DNA of 64,000 nt from Shimia sp. SK013 (GTDB lineage Bacteria > Pseudomonadota > Alphaproteobacteria > Rhodobacterales > Rhodobacteraceae), in the NCBI RefSeq assembly GCF_001292625.1, contig NZ_LAJH01000005.1, forward strand, positions 184,228 to 248,227, in the 5' to 3' direction. Of the stretch, positions 1 to 8,713 are shown one piece after another; position 1 is the stretch's first letter; every line of letters begins with the position of its first letter. A program made the translations under genes and the position numbers. Under the pieces are notes generated by a model. It searched no databases. It saw only the letters and a list, made by a program, of their open reading frames with translations, and was not told where the DNA came from.

Positions 1-50
1 CTGTCCTGGGCACCCTCAGCGCAATTTGCCTCATCAACATTCTGGGCTGA
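1..50 (+). CDS. C-terminal end of an unidentified protein (partial)
   Basis: Reading the third frame from the left edge gives a short hydrophobic tail (VLGTLSAICLINILG) that stops at 48-50. This could be the last helix of a membrane protein running into the window. Too little is visible to identify it, and the other two forward frames are also open for a few codons, so even the frame is uncertain. From 51 to 266 I see no gene and no clear terminator. Confidence 0.25.
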   Translation, partial: VLGTLSAICLINILG

Positions 51-266
51 CTGACCTATCAGCCGCGGGCGTGGTCTAGAACGGCCTGCGCTGGTTAAAT
101 CGACGCCACATTTTAGCTTCGTCGAAGCCGACATCCGCGTGTTGCGCGGAAATCCCAACCGTCGAAGGTTTGCTATTTGGGCGACTGCAGCCCGGGCCAA
201 TGCCAGCGATGCGCATTGCTTTTCTGCTTCACTAGCCCCGTGTGTTTGATGCCAGGGATGGGCCTC

Positions 267-2570
267 TTACGGTTCATCTGGAATTGGTTTTGGAGGTCCC
301 GTGGGTGCTCCTGCTGCTTCTTGTGCCGCACCTGCAACCGCGGCTCTTTGATCTTCGGTCAAATGTTCGCCACCGTCGATTTCGACTTTAACGTTGCGCT
401 CTGCCATCCGAATTCCGTTGGCCTCAAACACATCTCTGACTTTTTGATAGGCGTCGCGGCGGACCAGCCATTGTTCCCCCGGTTTGGTCATGAACTTCAC
501 GCCGACCACCATGTTGAACTCTTCCATACGACGCACGCCCTGCGATTTCAGCGTGCTCAGGATCGATTGGCCATAATGCTCGTTTGCCTGCAGTTCTGCG
601 CCCACCTTTTTGACCAGCTTTTTGACAAGCTGTAGATCGGTGTCGAATGGCACCCGGAATTCGAGCTTCATGATCACCCAGTCGCGACTGTGGTTTGTCA
701 GGCTTTTGAGCTCCCCATAGGGCACCGTGTGTACCTTGCCACGGTGGTGGCGGATTCGCATGGAACGCACCGAAATGCTTTCGACCGTGCCCATCAGGTC
801 TCCGACTTCGATGTATTCTCCGAGCCGGAATGCGTCGTCGATAAGAAAGAAAATGCCCGCCACAATATCGCGTACCAATGATTGGGTGCCAAAGCCGATG
901 GCGATGCCGACAATACCGGCGCCGGCAAGGATTGGCGCGATGTTCACGCCGGACGCGCTGAGCACGCTCAGGACGACCATGATCAGAAGTGTTACCATCA
1001 GAATGGTGCGCAGTAGGGGGAGTAGTGTGATCATGCGGGCTTCGGGACCGGGGGCTTGCCCGTCCACCGGCGGCTCGTAATCCGCGATCCGCTTGTCGAT
1101 CACTGTCTTCGCCCATGTCCATACGAGATCAGCCAAAAGCAGCGCCACAATGCTGTCGATCAATACTTCGAGCGCACGCCCAACGAAGCTGCGGTCTGAG
1201 GACAGATCAAAGATGTTAACGCCCCATGCATTGGAAAGCGTCAGAACGGCCGTCATGATGAAGACGAAGCGCGCGGCACGTTGCACGATTGGGCGGGTGG
1301 CCACGTATGGATCGGCAAATTCGGGGACGTTGGGCTGGGGCTCCCCCTCCAGCGTCTCGCTGGCGCCTTCGGCAGCTGCGAATTCATCCAGAGCTTTCTG
1401 AGCCTCTTCCATGTGTTGGGAGTGCAGGGCAGCGGTTGACTGATCAAAGAAATGATCAATCCAGCCTCGCAATAGCTTCAATCCGGGAACCGTGAGACCG
1501 ATGACAAGCACGGCCCACATCAGGGCAAATAAACCAGCCAGCCAAAGTGCGAAGACAACGCCGGTCAGGATCAGAAGGAAGTTGCGCCAAAGCAGGACGG
1601 TTTTGGGGGGCGTCTGGAGATCGCACATTGACGGGATACGCTTGAATGCGACCCAAATGCAGGCCCAAACCACCAAGACAACAAACAGCGCCAATACGAT
1701 GGTCTGCGCCAGTGCGACCGTGGCAAGGCTGCTGTCTATGTCCATGCCATGCTGTTCAACAACGCGGTTCAACAAGAAGGACATCGCAAAGGCCAGCACG
1801 ACAGCGAAAGATAGAATGCAAACCAGTCTATGCAGGAACATCGCGGCTTCTGTGCCATAGGGCACGAGCCTTAGTTCCGGGGCCCGCGGGGCCTGAAAAA
1901 ACAGCGATATGGTTATCAAAATTCGGAACATGAGCACAGCAACCAACAGGTCCAGCACGACACTTTCCAGCAGCGGGTGCCAGTCGAAGCTGTCAAAGGC
2001 GCCGATACTACCGATGGCGAAGATACCGAGGCCCGCAAAAATGATGGCGGCCCGGATCGACGCGCCGAGCAGTTTCTCGGAAGGGGCGTCTTTTGGGGAC
2101 TGTTCCAGCCGCAAAAGCGGATAGCGCAGGAGCTGACGATACAGCCATTCAACCCCAAAACCAATCAGCAGGAAGATCAGAATGTAGGTGACGGTTCGAA
2201 CTTTTTGTCCATTGGACAGTTCAGTGTTCCAGACATCGGCCAGCACAGCCGGCATTTGAGGCAATACTTCCCACGCCAGCACCAACGATCGGGCGCGGGT
2301 GGCAATCCGTTCCAGCTGTGCGTCAACTTGTTCTCGTAATGTCAGGGCCGGTCCGGCGTCGAGTGTCCCATCCGAGTTGGCGCTTTCGCTTATCCATGTC
2401 TGAATGGTGGGGTCACCCAATAAGCGAAGGAATTCTTTCACGTCATTGGGGGAGGGGTCGGGAACCACGGCGGACTGGGAACTGCCGGAGCTTGGCACAA
2501 ATTGAGCGTGCGCGGTTGCCGCGAAACCAGAGAGGACAAGAACAGAAAGTGCAATTCGAAGCCACCCCAT
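267..2570 (-). CDS. MscS-family mechanosensitive ion channel, large form
   Basis: A 767-residue protein whose C-terminal third is an MscS channel domain: the pore-helix stretch AGAGIVGIAIGFGTQSLVRD, then the beta domain with EYIEVGDLMGTVESI and VPYGELKSLTNHSRDW. A cleavable signal peptide ends near AHA at residue 23. A periplasmic region follows and then about ten predicted membrane segments, so it resembles the large MscK/YbdG-like relatives rather than the minimal channel. The likely role is pressure relief or a gated solute pore in the inner membrane. The start is the ATG at 2570, which overlaps the stop of the upstream gene as TGATG and implies translational coupling. A TTG one codon earlier is less likely. 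The C-terminal tail is Ala/Pro-rich and poorly conserved. Confidence 0.9.
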   Translation of the reverse strand: MGWLRIALSVLVLSGFAATAHAQFVPSSGSSQSAVVPDPSPNDVKEFLRLLGDPTIQTWISESANSDGTLDAGPALTLREQVDAQLERIATRARSLVLAWEVLPQMPAVLADVWNTELSNGQKVRTVTYILIFLLIGFGVEWLYRQLLRYPLLRLEQSPKDAPSEKLLGASIRAAIIFAGLGIFAIGSIGAFDSFDWHPLLESVVLDLLVAVLMFRILITISLFFQAPRAPELRLVPYGTEAAMFLHRLVCILSFAVVLAFAMSFLLNRVVEQHGMDIDSSLATVALAQTIVLALFVVLVVWACIWVAFKRIPSMCDLQTPPKTVLLWRNFLLILTGVVFALWLAGLFALMWAVLVIGLTVPGLKLLRGWIDHFFDQSTAALHSQHMEEAQKALDEFAAAEGASETLEGEPQPNVPEFADPYVATRPIVQRAARFVFIMTAVLTLSNAWGVNIFDLSSDRSFVGRALEVLIDSIVALLLADLVWTWAKTVIDKRIADYEPPVDGQAPGPEARMITLLPLLRTILMVTLLIMVVLSVLSASGVNIAPILAGAGIVGIAIGFGTQSLVRDIVAGIFFLIDDAFRLGEYIEVGDLMGTVESISVRSMRIRHHRGKVHTVPYGELKSLTNHSRDWVIMKLEFRVPFDTDLQLVKKLVKKVGAELQANEHYGQSILSTLKSQGVRRMEEFNMVVGVKFMTKPGEQWLVRRDAYQKVRDVFEANGIRMAERNVKVEIDGGEHLTEDQRAAVAGAAQEAAGAPTGPPKPIPDEP

Positions 2571-3730
2571 CAAACTGTCCCCTCCGATTGCTCAAGCGGG
2601 CGTCGTTTCTCCGAATAGTCCAAATTCGAATAGTCCGGCTCAATGACCCGTTCGACCTCTAGTGCGCCACCTGTTGGCTTTATCTGACATGCCAACCGTT
2701 CGTTTGGTCCGGCGTTCCAGTGGGCCAGAACTTTGGCCTCCATATCTGTGGGTGGCGCAAGGTTCTCTGCCCCCGCGAAGACTGTGACACGACAGGTGCC
2801 GCAGCGGCCACGCCCGCGGCAGACGCTCGCGTGTGGCAGGTTGTTGTTCCTCGCCGCCTCAAGAAGGGTTAGTCCGGCCTCCGCCTCAAAAGTCTCAGTG
2901 CGCGCGCCTCTGTAGGTTACCTGTGCCACGCCTTTTTTCAGGCTGCGCAAACGGAGCCAACGTGCGAGGAACGCCAAAGCGATGAAGCCCAGAGACAGGC
3001 GGGTTGCAAATTTCTGACTGTCATTTGCCTTATCAATGATTGCCTGGATCGCTTCGGGCGCAGCCGTGGGGCCAGCTGCATTTGGGTCAGTCGTGAGAAC
3101 AAAGCCCATGCCACCTTCGCTAACCGGAATAATCTGGCGACCTGCTTCAACATAACCCAGCATCGCGAGCGTCGGCAGAGCGACAACAAATGGATAGAAA
3201 AACCGCATTATCCGCGTTGATCCGTCCCGCGACTGAAGCCAAGTGTAAACTCCGATCGCGCCGTGTATCCATGCAACGACCAGCATGACCACCTGTTGCA
3301 ATCCGTCAAAGGGCGAGACCACCCAGAATTGGCCGAGCACCAGAGCGTAAGTTGGCTCAAGACCAATTTCTTTCGCAGCCATCACGCCAAAAACATGCTT
3401 TGCCAACAGGGGGATGATCAGAATGCCCGCGATCATCTGCGCCATATCATAAGCGGGAACACGAAGAGTGTTACGCCAGTAAAGCGACAACAAAGCCAGC
3501 AGGAAATGCAATATCAGCGACACTTGCAGCAGGATCTTGAGCGGCAAAATACTTGACCAAACACCGCTGAGTGCCCACCGCCAATCTTCCATGACTTGAA
3601 CTGAAATCAGTCCCAGAGCCAGATTTGCAAGGTGCATGGTGATAAATACGAACATCACAAGGCCTGTGACGATCATTGCACGCAACCGGAATGCAGCGAG
3701 CCAGGGAGTGGCGTTAGTTGTCGTGGCCAT
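2570..3730 (-). CDS. Membrane protein with histidine-bearing helices and C-terminal [2Fe-2S] ferredoxin domain
   Basis: A 386-residue protein. The first 265 residues form about six membrane helices, with histidines at 33, 75, 112 and 156 placed in or next to helices, as in di-heme cytochrome b anchors of the succinate dehydrogenase/fumarate reductase type. Residues 270-375 form a plant-type [2Fe-2S] ferredoxin domain with C304, C310, C313 and C348 (CRGRGRCGTC then LAC). Membrane domains followed by such ferredoxin domains are known at the N-terminus of some class III adenylate cyclases, but no cyclase domain is present here. The start is the ATG at 3730, preceded by AGAGGA at seven bases; an upstream in-frame ATG at 3772 has no such site. 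The stop overlaps the start of the MscS gene. Heme binding is inferred from the histidine pattern only. The function is unknown. Confidence 0.75.
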   Translation of the reverse strand: MATTTNATPWLAAFRLRAMIVTGLVMFVFITMHLANLALGLISVQVMEDWRWALSGVWSSILPLKILLQVSLILHFLLALLSLYWRNTLRVPAYDMAQMIAGILIIPLLAKHVFGVMAAKEIGLEPTYALVLGQFWVVSPFDGLQQVVMLVVAWIHGAIGVYTWLQSRDGSTRIMRFFYPFVVALPTLAMLGYVEAGRQIIPVSEGGMGFVLTTDPNAAGPTAAPEAIQAIIDKANDSQKFATRLSLGFIALAFLARWLRLRSLKKGVAQVTYRGARTETFEAEAGLTLLEAARNNNLPHASVCRGRGRCGTCRVTVFAGAENLAPPTDMEAKVLAHWNAGPNERLACQIKPTGGALEVERVIEPDYSNLDYSEKRRPLEQSEGTV

Positions 3731-3847
3731 GATGGCATCCTCTGGTGTGCTTAAAGCTACGCGGTCAAGCATTTCAGTGGATTAGGAGCTTCTATAGGTT
3801 ATACATTTTCGTCAACCCAACTTCAGTGTTCGGGTATGGCAGTTTTG

Positions 3848-4068
3848 TCAGTCAAGGCGGTCTTGTTCATGTGCGTTCTTGGTCCGGAGCCTGGGCGAGA
3901 GTAGTGCCAAGCGACATCCTTCACGTTGTCGGACCTGTCCCGCTCTTATGCGGCCCAAGTGCGCATTAAGCCATTTTTCGGTCGAAGGCGACAGAGCTTT
4001 TCCAGCCTGTTTCTTAGCGCGATCCGTACGGCATCCTGGCAGAATTCGCTCTTCCTTTTCAGTCCCAT
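3848..4068 (-). pseudogene. Remnant of an IS3-family transposase orfA, frameshifted
   Basis: An ATG at 4068 follows a good ribosome site (AGGAGA at 4075-4080) and opens MGLKRKSEFCQDAVRIAL, the typical N-terminus of an IS3-group OrfA helix-turn-helix protein. The frame then shifts, and the next recognisable piece, KKQAGKALSPSTEKWLNAHL, matches the expected family segment (RKQ...LSTLNKWxxAH) in another frame. The rest of orfA and all of orfB are missing. A 12-base near-perfect inverted repeat (3931-3942 and 4119-4130, one mismatch) surrounds most of it. This is a scar of an old insertion. Confidence 0.6.
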
Positions 4069-4256
4069 AGTCTGTCTCCTTTGCTGTGGTAAAATCACTC
4101 AAAGGAACGGCATCAAACCGCGACAGGTCCCGTTAGTTCAGCTACGCCGATCTGCCTGATTGGATCAATACGGGGATTGCTTTGCCTCATCGGCATTTCA
4201 ATTTGCCGTAACTTCACGACAATCTCTTCGGGTTTGGGTCTCTTAATCGCCATCTA

Positions 4257-4293
4257 TGGTCCGCCCCGATTTTCCAATCCTCGGGGCGGACCA
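4257..4293 (-). terminator. Perfect 13-bp stem-loop downstream of the nos operon
   Basis: TGGTCCGCCCCGA at 4257-4269 is repeated in exact inverse at 4281-4293 around an 11-base loop. It lies 43 bases past the nosX stop and is the likely 3' end structure of the nos transcript. There is no T-run on either side, so it may stabilise or process the RNA rather than terminate alone. Between 3731 and 4336 only this stem-loop and the IS3 remnant were recognised. Confidence 0.5.
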
Positions 4294-4336
4294 TTTCAAA
4301 GGGAGAGGCTCAAGCCATTGCGCTATGCGATGTCGG

Positions 4337-5227
4337 TCATGAGATCACTTCAATCCGCGCGTCAGGAAACCGTTTTACCATGTCTTTCGCCAGTTCGGTG
4401 GTCAGCAAACAGGCAGCAGTAGACAGCCCGTCAGCAAGCGCGGCGGAGTTCGCTGAGATACAAGCCAGAGAGTGATGCGATGCGGCCCCGATCGGGTGGA
4501 GGATGTGGCTAGAGCCATCGGGCAACGTCATGCCAGCAGGGGATGAGGTTGCAATCGCTCTGTCATTTAAGGCAATGCGCCGGAGTACAGTGCCAGAAGG
4601 TTCGGCGATGCCAACCCGCCACGCCGCCCCATCCATTCGCCGACCTATTGCGGTAATTTCACCCATATCAATCAACACATTGCGCATGCCTTTTGCATGC
4701 AGCAGGCGACTTATCCTGTCAGTGATGTAGCCCTGAGCGATGCCGTTGAGAGTTAGCGCCATGTCAGGTCGTTTGAACCTGACTTCTGAGGCGCTAAACG
4801 CAACGTTTTGCCAGCCGACATTTGATAGCGCAGCTTTTGCGTCCCGGTTTTCGGCATGGGCCCGCCACAGTGGTTGCACGCTAGGATCAAACACGCCGCC
4901 CGAGGCGTCATGCACGCGCGAACACAAACTTAGAACCTCAAGCAATTCGGGTGGCGGCGCAGTTAGGGACCCGATGCGATTGAGTTTTGACAAGGCGCTG
5001 TCGCGGTAAAGAGAGAAAATATCTTCGAGCCGCCGAAGTTCTGCTTGGACATGGGCGTAGAGGTTGCCCGCCTTGTGGTCCGGCAAGTCGGCAAATTGCA
5101 TGCTGGCGGCAGCGCCAAGGGCCTGACCACGCCAAACAGCGGTGTCTGCCCAAGCGCGGCCAGCCGGCATGGCAACGGCTGCGCTGGCTGCAATTGACAG
5201 AAATCGACGGCGGGTCACGAGTGTCAT
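4337..5227 (-). CDS. nosX: NosX, ApbE-family FAD:protein FMN transferase
   Basis: A 296-residue ApbE-family protein. It has a twin-arginine signal (TRRRFLSIAAS, cleavage near AWA at residue 27), so it acts in the periplasm. Family motifs include NGIAQGYITDRI and the Mg-binding DMGEI. ApbE proteins attach FMN covalently to a Thr of a target protein, and in nos operons the target is the NosR flavin domain, present here at 10643-12817. The start ATG overlaps the nosL stop by four bases (ATGA). It is the last gene of the operon. General ApbE would be the alternative name; position at the end of nos makes NosX more likely. Confidence 0.92.
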   Translation of the reverse strand: MTLVTRRRFLSIAASAAVAMPAGRAWADTAVWRGQALGAAASMQFADLPDHKAGNLYAHVQAELRRLEDIFSLYRDSALSKLNRIGSLTAPPPELLEVLSLCSRVHDASGGVFDPSVQPLWRAHAENRDAKAALSNVGWQNVAFSASEVRFKRPDMALTLNGIAQGYITDRISRLLHAKGMRNVLIDMGEITAIGRRMDGAAWRVGIAEPSGTVLRRIALNDRAIATSSPAGMTLPDGSSHILHPIGAASHHSLACISANSAALADGLSTAACLLTTELAKDMVKRFPDARIEVIS

Positions 5228-5751
5228 GTCGGGCTCTCTAGGTTTTGGGTCAAGTCGGCAGGGCCAAGCGCTGCGCCGTCAGGGATTGTATCCAGAATTT
5301 CAATGGTGCCCCCCCATTTGCTGGCGAACGCGACGGCGTCCTCTGATGACAAAAAGGGAACGATTTCTTGCGCGCCCATGCCACCGGCCACCTTTGCGCC
5401 AACAACGAAGTGGGCCGTGTCCGCTGGGATCCAGTTTTCGATGCCCGGCTGCGCCCAAGTGGCAGCGGCCCCCATGTCGCTGACGTAAACGCCGACAATT
5501 TGGGCATCCCGTTCGGGGCTTTTGAGATACGCCACCAAATCACGGACTTGCGCAAAAAACAGAGGCGCAGGGAAACCATCAAGATGAATTTGTCCTTTGG
5601 GCCCGCCATGTTCCGCGACATTCATCTGGCAAAAAAAGCTAAGCGCCTCTTGGGTGAGTGGTACCGGAGGCGGCGGGGCCTTGGCCTGGTCTTCCTTGCA
5701 GGCGGAGAGAGCCAAAGCCGAACACAACAGAAGCGTCGATGTCTGTTTCAT
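5224..5751 (-). CDS. nosL: NosL, copper-binding lipoprotein
   Basis: A 175-residue protein with a lipoprotein signal (lipobox LSAC, lipidated Cys18), so it is anchored facing the periplasm. After a proline-rich linker comes FFCQMNVAEH with C41, M43 and H48, the likely Cu(I) ligands of the NosL family. NosL is known as a metallochaperone that delivers copper for the CuZ centre of nitrous oxide reductase, working with the NosDFY complex. It overlaps nosX by four bases downstream and nosY by four bases upstream, so it is part of one tightly coupled mRNA. Confidence 0.93.
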   Translation of the reverse strand: MKQTSTLLLCSALALSACKEDQAKAPPPPVPLTQEALSFFCQMNVAEHGGPKGQIHLDGFPAPLFFAQVRDLVAYLKSPERDAQIVGVYVSDMGAAATWAQPGIENWIPADTAHFVVGAKVAGGMGAQEIVPFLSSEDAVAFASKWGGTIEILDTIPDGAALGPADLTQNLESPT

Positions 5752-6569
5752 GGCTCAACCCGACGAAACGCGGCCCGCGCTAGGCCGAAGCCCAGAAACG
5801 GCCAGACCAAAAGCGACAAAGGCGCCGCCCAGATCGGCAATGCGGAGGCTGCGCCGACCATGCCGGAGGACAAAGCGACGCCTTCCGAGCCTGCGATGTT
5901 CCACAACCGAAATGCGTCAGCTGGATTTGCAACCATGATCCAGGGAAATAGGGTCTGGGTGAACCATCCCCCGCCGTCCATGACGACCGCGCCCAAAAGG
6001 CCCAGGTCAAACAACACAACAAAAATCAGCCACAGACCAGCCGCCATTCCGGCCGCTGCGGTGGCACTGTTGGCGAGAGACGACACCAAATAGCCAAGTG
6101 TAAGAAAGACCCCTCCCAAAACCACCGAGGTGAAGATCAACCGGAAAAGCGCAACCAGACTGGCCGCCCCTGCGCCGCCACTATAGGCCGCCACAGCACC
6201 GGCCGATCCAAATCCCACAATCATGGCAATGGTCAAAGCACCCAGATGTGCCGCGAATTTTCCCAACAGGATTTCGCCCCGTCCGGCAGGGTATGTCAGC
6301 AACAATCCAAGGCTGCCTCGTTCGGCCTCGCCCGCAACCGCATCAAATGAAATCATCAACGCCAAGAGCGGTGCGAGGTAAACCGAAAGTGTTGTCATAG
6401 AGGTGACCGAAACCGTCAGCATATCCACACCCAAAGTACCGGTGGGTGCGCTACCGGCAAAGGTCAGCGCCAATGCAAACAACACCATGATCATGGTCGC
6501 CATCGCCAACCAGCGGTTTCGTTTTAGGATGCGCATCTCGGCGCCCGCAATCGCTAGAAACCGGGTCAC
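5748..6569 (-). CDS. nosY: NosY, ABC permease of the NosDFY copper/sulfur maturation complex
   Basis: A 273-residue integral membrane protein with about six helices and no binding-protein-type EAA loop, as in ABC-2 type permeases. It contains FDAVAGEAERGSLGLLLTYP, the amphipathic coupling region typical of NosY. It partners with the NosF ATPase and the periplasmic NosD to assemble the Cu4S centre of NosZ. Translation starts at GTG (6569) and overlaps the nosF stop as GTGA. Identity is secured by both sequence and order. Confidence 0.93.
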   Translation of the reverse strand: MTRFLAIAGAEMRILKRNRWLAMATMIMVLFALALTFAGSAPTGTLGVDMLTVSVTSMTTLSVYLAPLLALMISFDAVAGEAERGSLGLLLTYPAGRGEILLGKFAAHLGALTIAMIVGFGSAGAVAAYSGGAGAASLVALFRLIFTSVVLGGVFLTLGYLVSSLANSATAAAGMAAGLWLIFVVLFDLGLLGAVVMDGGGWFTQTLFPWIMVANPADAFRLWNIAGSEGVALSSGMVGAASALPIWAAPLSLLVWPFLGFGLARAAFRRVEP

Positions 6570-7459
6570 TGGCTGTCCTCTCGTGCGTAGTATCGATACA
6601 GGTCTTCGAGCCGAGGCGGTGTGATGTCGATGTCCGACACACTGTCGCCCAACTCAGTGATTTTGCGCAATGTCCGCATTTTGTCTGCGGCATCGATTTC
6701 CAATTCGACGGATGCACCGTTGATACGCTGACCACCGGTTTGCAGGGCAATTGCGCTCGCATTTTCCGTCGCGCGAATGCGCAGACGTGTGCGCAGTCCG
6801 GCGCGGGCGCTGAGCCCTTGCAGCGTGTCATTGGCGACCAACTGGCCTTTGCGCATAATGGCGATACGATCGGTGCGCGCCTCCATCTCCGTAAGCGCAT
6901 GGCTGGCAATCAGAACCGCGCAGCCTTCTGCGGCGAGTTCGTCGATGATTTCATAAAGGTCCTGACGCGAAATCGGGTCGAGGCCGCTGGTCGGTTCATC
7001 CAGTAGAGCCAGTTTCGGCCGCCCCAACAAAACTTGCGCCAAGCCAAGTCGCTGACGCATGCCTTTGGAATAGGTGCCGATACGGAGGTCCAGCGCATCA
7101 CCGAGACCCACCCGCTCAAGCAGTTGAGTGATATCGGGCTTCTGCCCGGCCAAGCGGGCAAAAAGCGCCATTTGCTCGCGTCCCGTTAGCGCGGGATGAA
7201 AGCTGACAGCTTCCGGCAGAAAGGCGGTGGCGGCGCGCGCTGCGGCGGTACCTGGCGTGTGGCCGGCGATGTGCACGGATCCGCCATCCATCGTAATCAG
7301 CCCCAAAACAGCTTTGATCAAGGTGGATTTTCCGGCGCCGTTGTGACCCAAAAGCGCAACGCGCTCGCCGGACTGCACCGCCAAGGATACGTCGTTCAGC
7401 ACGCGGTTCTTGCCGCGGTCTTTGCAAAGCGATTGGATGTCTAAAACTCTATCCGTCAT
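6566..7459 (-). CDS. nosF: NosF, ABC ATPase of the NosDFY complex
   Basis: A 297-residue ABC ATPase. The Walker A is GHNGAGKST (residues 38-46), the signature YSKGMRQRLGLAQ and the Walker B LALLDEPTSGLDP. It powers NosY in the maturation of the CuZ centre of nitrous oxide reductase, on the cytoplasmic face. The start overlaps the end of nosD by 11 bases and its stop overlaps the nosY GTG. Confidence 0.94.
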   Translation of the reverse strand: MTDRVLDIQSLCKDRGKNRVLNDVSLAVQSGERVALLGHNGAGKSTLIKAVLGLITMDGGSVHIAGHTPGTAAARAATAFLPEAVSFHPALTGREQMALFARLAGQKPDITQLLERVGLGDALDLRIGTYSKGMRQRLGLAQVLLGRPKLALLDEPTSGLDPISRQDLYEIIDELAAEGCAVLIASHALTEMEARTDRIAIMRKGQLVANDTLQGLSARAGLRTRLRIRATENASAIALQTGGQRINGASVELEIDAADKMRTLRKITELGDSVSDIDITPPRLEDLYRYYAREDSQ

Positions 7460-8711
7460 TTTCTACCTTTCCGGCGGCGGCCGGTTTGACGGGTTTCATG
7501 AGGGGAAAACTGTCAATAACCCCCCCCGGTAACAGGGCCGGGAAGGTGGACTGTGACCAGCGAAGCAATTGTACCGCGGGCGACCCAAGAAGCAATTTTG
7601 CGGAAGGCTGGCTCCATAAAATGTGATCCATGCTGTCATTTGGCCGATACGGGCTGTCTGCGATTCCGTCACCGTTCACGTCATAGGCGGCATTGTCGCT
7701 CCAATAATTGCCACGGCCTTCTTCGGACCATTCGTGCCATTTTGTGCTCACCAGCTTCACTTGCGTTCGATTGCCAACAAAGGCATTGCCGACGATCTGA
7801 TTGTTGGCGCTGCCGGCGGTGAAATGTATGCCGATGCCGCAGCTTTCAAACCAGTTGCCGGAGAACTCATTTCGATTGGAGTTGTAAAGGAAGCTGCATT
7901 TTTCCTTTGCGCCGCGTACGTAATTTCCGGTGACGACGCTGCGGTTGGTATAGTTGAAGGCCACGCCGTGTTCGCGGTCGTTGATTGAAACGTTGTCAGC
8001 GACAACCACGTTTCTGGAAAACATTACGGCGTAGCCCAGATCATTGCCGATTGACGTGTTGCCGATGACCTCGGAGTCATTGGCGTACATATAGTGCACT
8101 GCGAAACGGAGATCGCGAAACAGGTTGTTGGTGAAGCTGTTGCGGCGGCTGGAGTTTACAAAGATGCCGTCTCGTCCATAGCGAATGTCGTTATTATCCA
8201 CGACCGCACCCGGGGCGTTCCACACGTAAACACCGTTGCCTCTCGAGTTTACATGGCGATCAAGTCGGCCTTCAATACGATTGCCAGCCACCAGCGCATC
8301 TTTGGCGCCGTGAATGTCGATCCCGTAAAGGTTACCAAGAGAGACATTGTCCAAAATCTGCGGTGCGAACGCGGTCTTTTTTAGCTGGATGCCGCTGTCA
8401 ATTGTCTCGTGGCTGCTGCCAGAACCGATGACGGTGATCCCTTTGACCGTCACATCGTCCGCGGTCACGGTGATCACGCTGCCAAAACCGTTGGCATCGA
8501 TGGTCGCATGACCTTGCCCATCCAGAACCATCGGGCGATCCAGTACCACGTTTTCACGATAAATGCCGGCACGCAGGCGGAGGGTGTCCCCATCCGCCGC
8601 CTGCGCCAATGTTTTGGCAATGGCCCCGTCCTGCAAAGGCACGTCCCATTCCGCAGCCCATAGAGCCGAGGAAAACAGGCCGAAAACCAGAGAAAGGGGC
8701 CAAAGCTTCAT
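7449..8711 (-). CDS. nosD: NosD, periplasmic beta-helix maturation protein
   Basis: A 420-residue secreted protein: signal peptide MKLWPLSLVFGLFSSALWAA, then a right-handed parallel beta-helix built from repeated turns rich in GN, such as YGIDIHGAKDALVAGNRIEG and SFTNNLFRDL (carbohydrate-binding/sugar-hydrolase-type repeats). NosD docks on NosY and is needed to load copper and sulfur into NosZ. The reading frame is open for 57 more codons upstream, but these lie inside nosZ. The ATG at 8711, two bases after the nosZ stop and followed by a clear signal peptide, is the start. Confidence 0.93.
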   Translation of the reverse strand: MKLWPLSLVFGLFSSALWAAEWDVPLQDGAIAKTLAQAADGDTLRLRAGIYRENVVLDRPMVLDGQGHATIDANGFGSVITVTADDVTVKGITVIGSGSSHETIDSGIQLKKTAFAPQILDNVSLGNLYGIDIHGAKDALVAGNRIEGRLDRHVNSRGNGVYVWNAPGAVVDNNDIRYGRDGIFVNSSRRNSFTNNLFRDLRFAVHYMYANDSEVIGNTSIGNDLGYAVMFSRNVVVADNVSINDREHGVAFNYTNRSVVTGNYVRGAKEKCSFLYNSNRNEFSGNWFESCGIGIHFTAGSANNQIVGNAFVGNRTQVKLVSTKWHEWSEEGRGNYWSDNAAYDVNGDGIADSPYRPNDSMDHILWSQPSAKLLLGSPAVQLLRWSQSTFPALLPGGVIDSFPLMKPVKPAAAGKVENDG

Positions 8712-8713
8712 CG

